Virus record (IMG/VR): IMGVR_UViG_3300042507_001756
Span: 1-20,323 of that record
DNA length: 20,323 bases
From: a virus
Direction: 5' to 3' (one strand)
Shown here: in pieces, positions 13,964 through 20,323 of the stretch
How positions within the stretch are numbered: position 1 is the first letter of the stretch
Layout: each line of letters opens with the position of its first letter
Made by a program: the position numbers and the translations under genes
The notes under the pieces: model-generated
Seen by the model: only the letters and a program-made list of their open reading frames with translations
Databases searched by the model: none
What the model was told of the DNA's origin: nothing

Positions 13964-15304
13964 TTAGAGGGAAGAAACTGCGTAAACGCTACCTGTGGTA
14001 GAACCGTAGGAATAGAGGGAAACAACCATTGCTTGCCCAGATGTTAGGGAGGCAGGGAATGTGCCACCGGCTGATGTCCACGCCGGCCAAGTAGTGTTAA
14101 TACTTCCACCTGTATTGTTCTTGAGGGCAACAATGTTTACTTGGCCGCTATCAATGCCGGAAAGCGCAAACGTGCTATTACCGCTCAGTTCAATTTTGGC
14201 GTTACTTGCAGCCGCAAGATTGAGGGTGATGGTTCCACTTGTGGCGTAGCCAAATTCAGGAACCAAATCAAGCAGCGTAATGTTGGCAATGCTGGCAATG
14301 ACATTACCCGTAAGTGGGCCTGTAAAGTTTCCGGCAATAGCACCCGTTCCAGTGATGGTTGGCGAGGTTAACGTCTTGTTTGTTAACGTCTGGCTTGCCG
14401 TCAGTTGAACAATGTCAGAATTGGTAATGCTCGCAATTTTTGTAGCCGTAGCAGCATTGCCGGTGGTGCTTCCGCTGCTTCCTGTTACGGAGCCGGTAAT
14501 TGGATTGGTGACAGTGAGACTACCAAGTGTGCCCACACTCGTAAGACTTGAAGCGGTTACACCCGAAGCCAGCGTTGCGCCACTTAATGTGCCTGCTGCT
14601 GCTGTAACGGTAATGTCTGCCGTTCCATTAAAGCTGACCCCGTTAATGGTGCGAGCCGTCTGCAATGCCGTTGTTGTCGCCGCGTTGCCCGTTACACTGC
14701 CAGAAATTGGAGCAGAAACCGTAAGCCCTGAAAGCGTGCCAACGCTTGTCAGGCTTGAAACTGTTACGCCTGAAGCCAACGTCGAACCGCTTAGTGTTCC
14801 AGCTGGAGCAACAACAGCCGCAGTGGTGATAGAAGTTGTTAGTCCCTTGGCGTTAATCGTAATTACTGGAATCGCGGTGGAGCCTCCTGTTGTTCCAGCA
14901 GAAGCAACAGTTGCTAAGGTTCCTGCCGCCGTTACGTTACCTGTGCCATCAAAACTTGGCGAGGTGTAGGCAAGATCACCAGTAATTGAGATGGTTCGCC
15001 CAGTCGCAAGAGCCGTAGCCGTTGAAGAGTTGCCTGTAACATTACCCGTTACAGCTCCCGTAAGGGGACCAGAGAATGCCGTGGCGGACACCGTGCCACC
15101 GCTTGTCCAGCTGGGGCCACCCGTGCTTATTTTGGCTGGGGTAATGCCACCGTCTTTAACAATGATGGCTCCACCTGAAAGTTGAGTAGTAGTGCCGTCA
15201 ACCGCACCAGATACAAACGTAGCTGCATCAACCAAGTTATTGAGGTTGGTTGCACTAACTTGCGTGTCGGCAACAATCGTTGCTCCTTTGGATAGAATTG
15301 CCAT
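13964..15304 (-). CDS. Tail fibre-like protein (446 aa), Ser/Thr/Gly/Ala-rich beta-repeats
   Basis: It starts one base after the upstream stop. The N-terminus (VADTQVSATNLNNLVDAATF ... GGITPAKIS) is typical of fibre/baseplate-attached proteins. The shaft has phage-fibre hallmarks: STAIPVITINAKGLTTSITT, GNAATTTALQTARTINGVSF, LTASQTLTNKTLTSPTITG. A 69-residue unit (GTLSGSTLASGVT...) is imperfectly duplicated at residues 169 and 238. The C-terminal part (about 330-446) contains TWPAWTSAGGTFPASLTSGQ and ends in YGSTTGSVYAVSSL, like the trimeric beta-domain of fibres. It probably forms a trimer used in host recognition. It is separate from the S74 fibre at the right edge. Confidence 0.8.
   Translation of the reverse strand: MAILSKGATIVADTQVSATNLNNLVDAATFVSGAVDGTTTQLSGGAIIVKDGGITPAKISTGGPSWTSGGTVSATAFSGPLTGAVTGNVTGNSSTATALATGRTISITGDLAYTSPSFDGTGNVTAAGTLATVASAGTTGGSTAIPVITINAKGLTTSITTAAVVAPAGTLSGSTLASGVTVSSLTSVGTLSGLTVSAPISGSVTGNAATTTALQTARTINGVSFNGTADITVTAAAGTLSGATLASGVTASSLTSVGTLGSLTVTNPITGSVTGSSGSTTGNAATATKIASITNSDIVQLTASQTLTNKTLTSPTITGTGAIAGNFTGPLTGNVIASIANITLLDLVPEFGYATSGTITLNLAAASNAKIELSGNSTFALSGIDSGQVNIVALKNNTGGSINTTWPAWTSAGGTFPASLTSGQAMVVSLYSYGSTTGSVYAVSSL
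14435..14800 (-). repeat. Imperfect duplication within the tail fibre gene
   Basis: Two copies start at residues 169 and 238, a 207-base offset. They share GTLSGSTLASGVTVSSLTSV versus GTLSGATLASGVTASSLTSV, then diverge gradually. The shared part is about 50 residues. Such shaft duplications are common in fibres. Confidence 0.7.
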
Positions 15305-15305
15305 G

Positions 15306-17486
15306 TTATGAGGCTTGTGTTAACGCTCTGAAGGTGGGTGATGCTGTGAGCTTTACTAAGCGCAACTTGGGTCGTCCAGCAGTCGGAGTATATCTAAGTT
15401 GCATTCCGTAAGCCCGAATGTTTCCGATTCTACCACGCAGGGATGCGTCTTCGCCAACGGCAAGGACTTCACCAAGGATGCCTGATACGGTGCCAAGCTC
15501 AAATTCACCATCCAAATTCTCGGACACGCCTTCAATTAGGGCATCAGAGTTGTTGGTTTCACTAGATTCCGTATGGATTTCAAAGCTGTTAAACTTCTTA
15601 CGTTCTGGGCTTTGGAATGTAAACTCACGGGTTAACGCTTCCGATTCAACGTGGAAGAATTTGGATGGGAGGCCGGGGAACGTGTAGATGTTATCTACGT
15701 CATCAACGCGGGACTCCACCTCATTGATGCCGCCAAATCGGTTAATGGCAAAGAGTCTATTAACGCCACCAGCACTAGAGGTAATGAAGTTGGCTACGTC
15801 CCACCCTTCCTGTTCAATCAAATCAATGCTTTCCCAACCTTGATTGAGTAAGTTGTAAACCAATATGGCATTGTTGTAGATGGATGCGTTTAACGGGATG
15901 GCAATGTAGTAGCGATTATTGTGATAGATAGCTACCGACTTGTCGGCATACTCCTTGTTGATTTGGCGAATGATGGGGTCAATTGGGTCAGACAATGGTA
16001 GTCCTGCTCCGCGAAGATTATAGAGGTCGCCGAAGGCTGTTGCGTAAACACCGTTGTCTGAAAGGAAGAAGATTTGATTGGCAATGGTTACAACGGAACG
16101 ACGGGCCACAAGCCCAGCTTCGCGTGTAATTTCTTTGAGCGTAATGTCCGTCAGGCTACCCGAAAGTCCGCTGAGAAGATGAATGCTATTACGATTGAGA
16201 ACCACAGCATTGTCGTCGGTGAACGGGTGGACATACTGCAAATAGTCAGCAATGCCAGCCGTAACCTTGAACTGATTCTGGATTTGGTCATAGGTGTCTG
16301 AATCAAAAATGTCAGAGAATATCAACTCATCCCTTACGTTGCGGCTAGTAATTGTTTCACTACCAGATGTTCCCGTAGAGGTGTAGTAGTAGGGAGCAAT
16401 GATGCGACGTTGGTGATAGACTCCCCACGGGGGCGCGGGCATGTGAACAAATCCAAGTCCTTGTGATTGAGCCACAGAATAGGTTACTTTGTGACTTGAG
16501 TGATCTACAACTTGGGCAAAGAAAGTGAACGTATTGGCATTAGGAACAGACGCAATGGTGTAACCAACTCCGTTTTCCACTAAAGGGGTTGTGCCATTAT
16601 CTACCACAAAAATCTGTCTGCCAACGGAAAGACCATGAGCCGTTTCGGTTACAGTCACAACGCCATCCGTTATCACCGTATTGTTGTTGCTATCATAATA
16701 CGCTGTGTTGGCATAGGTGCCGTTTGCCACCTTAACGAAGGCTGGGCTACCCGTAACAACACCATTCCAAGATAGGGCCGTAAGTCCATCCCTGAAGATA
16801 AACACCTTGTTGAACGCTTGAATCATCTCAACGTCATCCGTTATGGTGATGCCGGATGGATAGGCGATGTTAGTTGTAGCTGCTGTCGCGCAATTAACGG
16901 CAATAGCCCTAGAATTAAGGGCAAGGATAAAATATTCGTCATTGTCATCCGAGGGGTCGGAGAACAAGCAAGAGCCGTAGGCATTGTTAATGTTGCTGCT
17001 CAGAAGAGGAGCCCCGGCAAAGTTGCTTCCACCAATTGAATAGGTTTCGCTACCCGTAGCACCCGTGATGGTGAATGTAAATGTGGTTGAACCTGTTACG
17101 GTGATTGTGCGATTGCCATTGGGGTCAACAGTTCCAGTAAGCCCAGCAATACCCACTTGCGTGCCTGTAATAAACCCGTGAGCAGCAGAGGTTGTAATCG
17201 TAACCGTCGTTGTGCTGCGAGTCGCGCTACTAATAGTGCGGTTGGTCCAGACGTAGAACGGAACAATCAACGCTTCACCGCTATTACCAAGCTGAGGCCC
17301 AAAAGCATTAGACCCTTTTCGGGGTTGCCAAGCACCGTCAATGTCCATGCGTCCATTGATGGACACAGCCAGCTCGCCAGACTTTAATTGATCGGGGCGC
17401 AACCGGGCATTGATTCGTGAGAATCCAATGTCCACCTCATCATTAAACTGACTGTCTTTTTCGCCAAAAGTGTTATAACGAGCCAT
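15306..17486 (-). CDS. Tail nozzle/stabilisation-like protein (726 aa)
   Basis: Large virion protein beginning GFSRINARLRPDQLKSGELA and RMDIDGAWQPRKGSNAFGP, an opening found in podovirus tail-hub or nozzle proteins. The C-terminal half looks like a beta-propeller: VLNRNSIHLLSGLSGSL, GLVARRSVVTIANQIFFLSD, NGVYATAFGDLYNLRGAG, LPLSDPIDPI, and YHNNRYYIAIPL. Two related small beta-domains are inserted, at about residues 92-142 (TVTITTSAAHGFITGTQV ... TTFTFTI) and 275-327 (VVTVTETAHGLSVGRQI ... ANTFTFF). Both have the AHG...G...TFTF pattern seen in phage tail proteins. It probably forms the lower tail tube through which DNA passes. The nozzle assignment is by pattern and could be another tail component. 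Confidence 0.65.
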   Translation of the reverse strand: MARYNTFGEKDSQFNDEVDIGFSRINARLRPDQLKSGELAVSINGRMDIDGAWQPRKGSNAFGPQLGNSGEALIVPFYVWTNRTISSATRSTTTVTITTSAAHGFITGTQVGIAGLTGTVDPNGNRTITVTGSTTFTFTITGATGSETYSIGGSNFAGAPLLSSNINNAYGSCLFSDPSDDNDEYFILALNSRAIAVNCATAATTNIAYPSGITITDDVEMIQAFNKVFIFRDGLTALSWNGVVTGSPAFVKVANGTYANTAYYDSNNNTVITDGVVTVTETAHGLSVGRQIFVVDNGTTPLVENGVGYTIASVPNANTFTFFAQVVDHSSHKVTYSVAQSQGLGFVHMPAPPWGVYHQRRIIAPYYYTSTGTSGSETITSRNVRDELIFSDIFDSDTYDQIQNQFKVTAGIADYLQYVHPFTDDNAVVLNRNSIHLLSGLSGSLTDITLKEITREAGLVARRSVVTIANQIFFLSDNGVYATAFGDLYNLRGAGLPLSDPIDPIIRQINKEYADKSVAIYHNNRYYIAIPLNASIYNNAILVYNLLNQGWESIDLIEQEGWDVANFITSSAGGVNRLFAINRFGGINEVESRVDDVDNIYTFPGLPSKFFHVESEALTREFTFQSPERKKFNSFEIHTESSETNNSDALIEGVSENLDGEFELGTVSGILGEVLAVGEDASLRGRIGNIRAYGMQLRYTPTAGRPKLRLVKLTASPTFRALTQAS

Positions 17487-17504
17487 TGGCCTATCATACC
17501 CTAC

Positions 17505-17518
17505 TGTGCCTTAGCACA
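17505..17518 (-). other. Small hairpin ahead of the nozzle gene
   Basis: TGTGC (17505-17509) and GCACA (17514-17518) form a perfect 5-bp stem with a four-base loop. It sits in the 33-base gap between the 40-aa gene and the nozzle gene, upstream of the latter. No T-run follows in either direction, so it is probably not a strong terminator. Confidence 0.25.
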
Positions 17519-17519
17519 A

Positions 17520-17642
17520 TTAGGAACAGGACTTACGTTTGCCGTAGGCTGCTTTGCCAAAACCCTCGTAGTCCTTCTTCTTGTTCTCTTTCTTTTCGTG
17601 CTTAATCATCTGCTTGCGTGACTTGTAGTTTTCGTTTTTCAT
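17520..17642 (-). CDS. Small basic protein (40 aa)
   Basis: ATG at 17642 reads MKNENYKSRKQMIKHEKKEN then KKKDYEGFGKAAYGKRKS before TAA at 17520. About 30% of residues are lysine. It fills what would otherwise be a 165-base gap in a gap-free module, and its leader (ATATCTTTTT) is A/T-rich like its neighbours. The basic composition suggests a DNA- or capsid-associated peptide, but this is only inference. The short length makes the call tentative. Confidence 0.5.
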   Translation of the reverse strand: MKNENYKSRKQMIKHEKKENKKKDYEGFGKAAYGKRKSCS

Positions 17643-17651
17643 AAAAAGATA

Positions 17652-17894
17652 TTAGCACGACCATGCTTTTCGGCTCCAGTAATTTGCCGATAGTTTGTTA
17701 GATGTGCCTTTGATGCCACCAGAACGGGCGCAATAGGAGGCTTTACGGGCTGGAACGCTCTTCTTGATGGACATATTGGCGTCCCCAAAGCGTATCACTT
17801 TGGACTTCCCGTTAGCACAGGCGCGGACTACGGACTTCTTGCCGCCGCTAATGTCGCGTCTAGGGCTGTTACAGGGTAGCTTACGAGGATTCAT
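17652..17894 (-). CDS. Small basic phage protein (80 aa), RFGDANM / YWSRKAW type
   Basis: The start overlaps the stop of the 51-aa gene as ATGA (17891-17894). The pattern CANGKSKVIRFGDANMSIKK, then ARKASYCARSGGIKG, then ANYWSRKAW near the C-terminus resembles a widespread small basic phage protein. Its members usually read FGDxNM...RR..F.ARH......A.YWSC..W. Here cysteines are partly different from the usual family. It is Lys/Arg-rich and probably virion-associated or nucleic-acid-binding. No function has been clearly established to my knowledge. Confidence 0.65.
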   Translation of the reverse strand: MNPRKLPCNSPRRDISGGKKSVVRACANGKSKVIRFGDANMSIKKSVPARKASYCARSGGIKGTSNKLSANYWSRKAWSC

Positions 17895-18046
17895 TCCTTC
17901 TTGTATTCCTTATGCCATTTCCAGATGAGGTAGGCAAGTCCCACCAAGCCGCCAATAATGCCAATTATACTATTGATTTGGCTTAGACCTAATGAGGCTG
18001 CTGCTGGGGTAGAGGCCACAATGATGTCTTTTTCGTAGGAGTTCAT
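17891..18046 (-). CDS. Small membrane protein (51 aa), possible second holin-type component
   Basis: ATG at 18046 overlaps the holin-like gene stop as ATGA, and its TGA overlaps the next start as ATGA. It has one hydrophobic segment (IIGIIGGLVGLAYLIWKW) followed by a basic tail (HKEYKKE), so it is predicted to have one transmembrane helix with the positive end inside. It is next to the holin-like gene, and together they form a likely lysis pair. An antiholin or pinholin-like role is possible but not shown. Confidence 0.65.
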   Translation of the reverse strand: MNSYEKDIIVASTPAAASLGLSQINSIIGIIGGLVGLAYLIWKWHKEYKKE

Positions 18047-18441
18047 CGCTTACGGGTCATTCTGTCACCAAACCACCAGCCTACACAATTGAAGGCCGCG
18101 AATTGCACTTCGTCCACCATGTCGGCTTGTTCAAAATCTGGAACATTGAAGAAGATAATGGTGACAAGAATGAGGAGAAGGAGGGTGATGGCTGGACGAA
18201 AGAGGGTGAGAACATTCGCCGCCCAAGGTGCGGTGTTTGCCGGTGCAATCGCCGCATTCTGGCTGGCAGTAAACGCTTCCCATTGAGCCTTATCAGCCGC
18301 AATAGACGCCATAGCTTTGGCCTTCTCTAGCTCGCGCTTGTGCTCTTGACCGGCTTTGTAGTTGTCAAAAAACCCATTGCCAATTCTGAGCAGAACACCG
18401 AGTGCGCCGCCGCCTAGTGCGTTGGTGAGGAGGTCTAGCAT
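18043..18441 (-). CDS. Holin-like protein (132 aa), GTA-holin/3TM-type pattern
   Basis: It has a hydrophobic N-terminus (MLDLLTNALGGGALGVLLRI), a charged, probably helical middle (KAGQEHKRELEKAKAMASIAADKAQW), and a strong membrane segment beginning LFRPAITLLLLILVTIIFFN (about 78-100). Near the C-terminus VGWWFGDRMTRKR matches the closing FGDR pattern of 3TM-type phage holins, where RPAIT is also characteristic. Holins open the inner membrane at the end of the cycle. No endolysin is next to it in this window, so the lysis role rests on sequence pattern and the adjacent 51-aa membrane protein. Confidence 0.65.
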   Translation of the reverse strand: MLDLLTNALGGGALGVLLRIGNGFFDNYKAGQEHKRELEKAKAMASIAADKAQWEAFTASQNAAIAPANTAPWAANVLTLFRPAITLLLLILVTIIFFNVPDFEQADMVDEVQFAAFNCVGWWFGDRMTRKR

Positions 18442-18443
18442 TG

Positions 18444-18974
18444 TTAGGCGGCTTTAGGGTTGGTAAGACGACGGAACAGGAAGTATGGCAACCAGACCCA
18501 CTTTGGAATCTTCGTCACCTTTACGTTAGTGCTTTCAATAAACGGCATCTCCGCATCCCAAAGCTTCACCCTAATAGGCGAGCCATCCGGCGAGGTGCAG
18601 CTAATTATTGACACGTTGCGCGTGGGAGCGCGGCCTTTGGTCCAATAGTTGTCATATTGGCCTAGTTCAATCGTGCCGCTGATGGAGCACCCGTAGAGCG
18701 ATAGCCCGTCAATCGAGCCTTTGGCGGTGATCGACCCCTGAACGATGCAATGCTGGACGACATAATCTTTGCCGCGCACGAAGTCTATGCTGTCCTCCTG
18801 CGAGGCTGGAATAGTGAGACCTGACACGCAGAGGTTCGACACGTTGGAGCCCTTTACGAGATCGTCGTAGTTTTCGGGGTCGAGCGGAGCCTGCCACTCA
18901 GCCGCGTTCACCGTCAGCCCGTTGTCCTGTGGCCCAACGTAGCTGCGCCAGTTCGTGTCGGTGGTTCCGCTCAT
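18444..18974 (-). CDS. Beta-solenoid-like protein (176 aa), unknown function
   Basis: The ATG at 18974 overlaps the 46-aa gene stop as ATGA; the frame extends to 19025 inside that gene and is rejected. After a short N-terminus (NWRSYVGPQDNGLTVNAAEW), residues about 50-150 alternate short hydrophobic strands with polar turns (NVSNLCVSGLTIPA, DGLSLYGCSISGTIEL, NVSIISCTSPDGSPIRV), as in right-handed beta-helices. The C-terminus (IPKWVWLPYFLFRRLTNP) is a hydrophobic, basic patch that might contact membrane. Its place between fibre and holin suggests a virion- or lysis-associated protein. No catalytic motif is visible. Confidence 0.6.
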   Translation of the reverse strand: MSGTTDTNWRSYVGPQDNGLTVNAAEWQAPLDPENYDDLVKGSNVSNLCVSGLTIPASQEDSIDFVRGKDYVVQHCIVQGSITAKGSIDGLSLYGCSISGTIELGQYDNYWTKGRAPTRNVSIISCTSPDGSPIRVKLWDAEMPFIESTNVKVTKIPKWVWLPYFLFRRLTNPKAA

Positions 18975-19111
18975 TCGACCTTTGTTTCCTTTGGCTTTAA
19001 CGCCTCGGCAATCTGTTCCGCGCACTTGCGTAGCAACTCGTGCTGATCGGCGGGTAATGGGGCCAGACGGCTGCCTGCGTAGAGGTTGGCTAGGGCTTCG
19101 TTGGTGGTCAT
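18971..19111 (-). CDS. Small hypothetical protein (46 aa)
   Basis: ATG at 19111 follows AAATAAC, one base after the fibre stop. The product, MTTNEALANLYAGSRLAPLP then ADQHELLRKCAEQIAEALKP, is a probable helix-turn-helix pair and ends at TGA 18971-18973, overlapping the next ATG. The same AAATAACATG leader occurs before the metallophosphoesterase gene on the other strand. No family is recognised. Confidence 0.6.
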   Translation of the reverse strand: MTTNEALANLYAGSRLAPLPADQHELLRKCAEQIAEALKPKETKVE

Positions 19112-19112
19112 G

Positions 19113-20323
19113 TTATTTGGATTCTAAAGCGGCTAGGCGAGCGCGGACAGACTTCAGTTCGGCAACCAGAATTGGAATGAGTGCCGAGTCGCTGCGCTGC
19201 CACTGTTTCGTAATGGTTTCTGGGTCTTCGTCGCCAACGCTCACCGCGCCGATGTGGGCGAAGATTGGGTCGGCGGCGTGCTCTTCTTGGGCAATGAAGC
19301 CAACGACATTCTTGCCGTTCTCGTCGCTATTTTTCCAGTCAAAGACGCGAGGCTTGAGACTATCAATCAATCGACCCGAATCCGTGAAGTCGCGGAAGTT
19401 TTCTTTGAGGCGACCGTCGGAGGTCGTGTTGTAAACAACGGCGTCGGTCGTGGTGACTCGTGAAATGGAACCGATGTCAGCTCCGGTAGATTTCTGAAAC
19501 GCGACAAAGAACGTGCCAGAGTTATCAGTCGTTTCGCAAATCGATATGCCAAGCGAGGCACCGGAGCCCGCGTAGTTTATCTTAATGTTGCCGCTGGTCG
19601 AATTGCCGGTGCCCTTGGAGATAACTCCCGTGCTGCTCAACGCCCCGGTCACAGCGAGGCCGGTGCTGTTTACGCGTAGGCGTTCGGTCCATGTCGCGCT
19701 ATTTTCTCGGCTGCCAAGCACTAAATGCACTCCACTACTGTCAATTGCCGACCACTTAAATCCGTAGCCCGATCCAAAAGTAGATGCGTGAAATTCTAAG
19801 CCGCCGCCGTTCGCCAGTCCCGTAGATGCCTGCCGAATTTGTAGAGTGCCTGTCGAGGTCGCATCCGATCCCGCACCCGAGCCGGTGGACAATGCAAGCA
19901 ATGCTGTAGGAGAGGTATTCCCAATGCCGACGTTGCCGCTGCCGTCGACACGAACTCTTTCAGTAATCGTTCCATTTCCAGAAGCAGTTAAAAAACGAAT
20001 ATTTGAGGCAACACCACCGCCGCCATCATCGCCAGCCGTAATGTCCAAGAACCGCTTAAACGAGTCGCCCGAAGATTGATAGAACTGAATGGTGCCAGTG
20101 TTGGCGGTGCCAGTTTGCAGCGCGGATAGATTTTGCTTCGGAAGATTGAACTGACCAGTCGCCGACAACGTCGTAAACGCGCCCGTGGATGCCGTCGTGG
20201 CTCCGATGGCCGTGGAGTTTAGGCCGGTGGAGGTTAGCGTTGCGACGGTCGCCGTAGCGGAACCATCCGAGTCTGCCGTCACAAAGGTCATCGTGCCGTT
20301 AGTGCTAGTGTTCGGACCAAGTG
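19113..20323 (-). CDS. Tail fibre/spike with C-terminal S74 intramolecular chaperone (5' truncated by window edge)
   Basis: The frame is open to the right edge, so the true start is outside; about 402 residues are visible. Fibre hallmarks are STGLNSTAIGATTASTGAFT and the RVDGSGNVGIGNTSPTALLAL stretch. The C-terminal ~100 residues are a Peptidase_S74 chaperone: SDGRLKEN (Ser at about base 19421, with Lys nearby), SLKPRVFDWKN, VVGFIAQE, and a final helix LIPILVAELKSVRARLAALE. S74 domains trimerise the fibre and then cut themselves off before the Ser, as known for endosialidase and T5-type fibres. This is probably the main host-binding fibre. The start upstream cannot be seen. Confidence 0.85.
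   Translation of the reverse strand, partial: LGPNTSTNGTMTFVTADSDGSATATVATLTSTGLNSTAIGATTASTGAFTTLSATGQFNLPKQNLSALQTGTANTGTIQFYQSSGDSFKRFLDITAGDDGGGGVASNIRFLTASGNGTITERVRVDGSGNVGIGNTSPTALLALSTGSGAGSDATSTGTLQIRQASTGLANGGGLEFHASTFGSGYGFKWSAIDSSGVHLVLGSRENSATWTERLRVNSTGLAVTGALSSTGVISKGTGNSTSGNIKINYAGSGASLGISICETTDNSGTFFVAFQKSTGADIGSISRVTTTDAVVYNTTSDGRLKENFRDFTDSGRLIDSLKPRVFDWKNSDENGKNVVGFIAQEEHAADPIFAHIGAVSVGDEDPETITKQWQRSDSALIPILVAELKSVRARLAALESK

Noticed and set aside
13960-14025. Longer start of the 923-aa repeat protein at 14025
   Set aside because: It would overlap the fibre gene by 62 bases; the ATG at 13959 lies four bases after the fibre stop and matches the spacing used elsewhere.
14412-14969. 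185-aa + strand frame antisense to the tail fibre gene
   Set aside because: Val/Pro/Ala-rich low-complexity shadow of the Ser/Thr/Gly repeats on the - strand; no motif or leader.
1-20323. Integrase, repressor, attachment sites, tRNA genes
   Set aside because: Looked for and none recognised by eye; absence in the window does not exclude them elsewhere.

Overview
The window is part of a double-stranded DNA tailed phage genome, or of a prophage or metagenomic phage contig. The visible gene set fits a short-tailed, podovirus-like virion best: a tail-nozzle-like protein, fibres, several candidate internal/ejection proteins, and no tape measure, sheath or tail tube in view. No integrase, lysogeny repressor, tRNA or CRISPR array was seen. 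The host cannot be fixed from the sequence. Shine-Dalgarno motifs are nearly absent. Starts are preceded by A-rich leaders, often AAATAA plus a few bases and then ATG, or they overlap the previous stop as ATGA or TAATG. That style is known from Bacteroidota and some Verrucomicrobiota, so those are the best guesses.

Region 1 (1-7273, + strand) is the replication and early module, packed almost without gaps. It starts inside a DnaB-like helicase C-terminus. An OB-fold protein with an acidic tail (candidate ssDNA-binding protein), a PD-(D/E)XK RecB/Cas4-like nuclease and two different HNH proteins follow. The rest is a SWIM-type zinc-finger protein, a coiled-coil protein, a calcineurin-like metallophosphoesterase, a winged-helix-like protein and many small unknown proteins. 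Several of these genes (58, 59 and 47 aa) are very short, but their exact four-base overlaps with neighbours support them.

Region 2 (7277-20323, - strand) is the virion and lysis module, transcribed towards region 1; the two modules meet with only 3 bases between stop codons. In transcription order, from the right edge, it holds: an S74-chaperone tail fibre (cut by the window edge), a 46-aa protein, a beta-solenoid-like protein, a holin-like membrane protein, a 51-aa membrane protein and two small basic proteins. These are followed by a 726-aa nozzle-like protein, a repetitive tail fibre, a 923-aa repeat protein with 10-residue and 22-residue repeat arrays, a PAPS-reductase-like PP-loop protein, and two candidate internal virion proteins. 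Terminase, portal, capsid and endolysin genes are not in view and presumably lie outside the window.

The most unusual items are the in-register repeat arrays of the 923-aa protein, whose 10-residue copies keep their amino acids while changing most codons; the PP-loop sulfur-type enzyme inside the structural operon; the consistent SD-free leader grammar on both strands; and the nested stem-loop before the last + strand gene.
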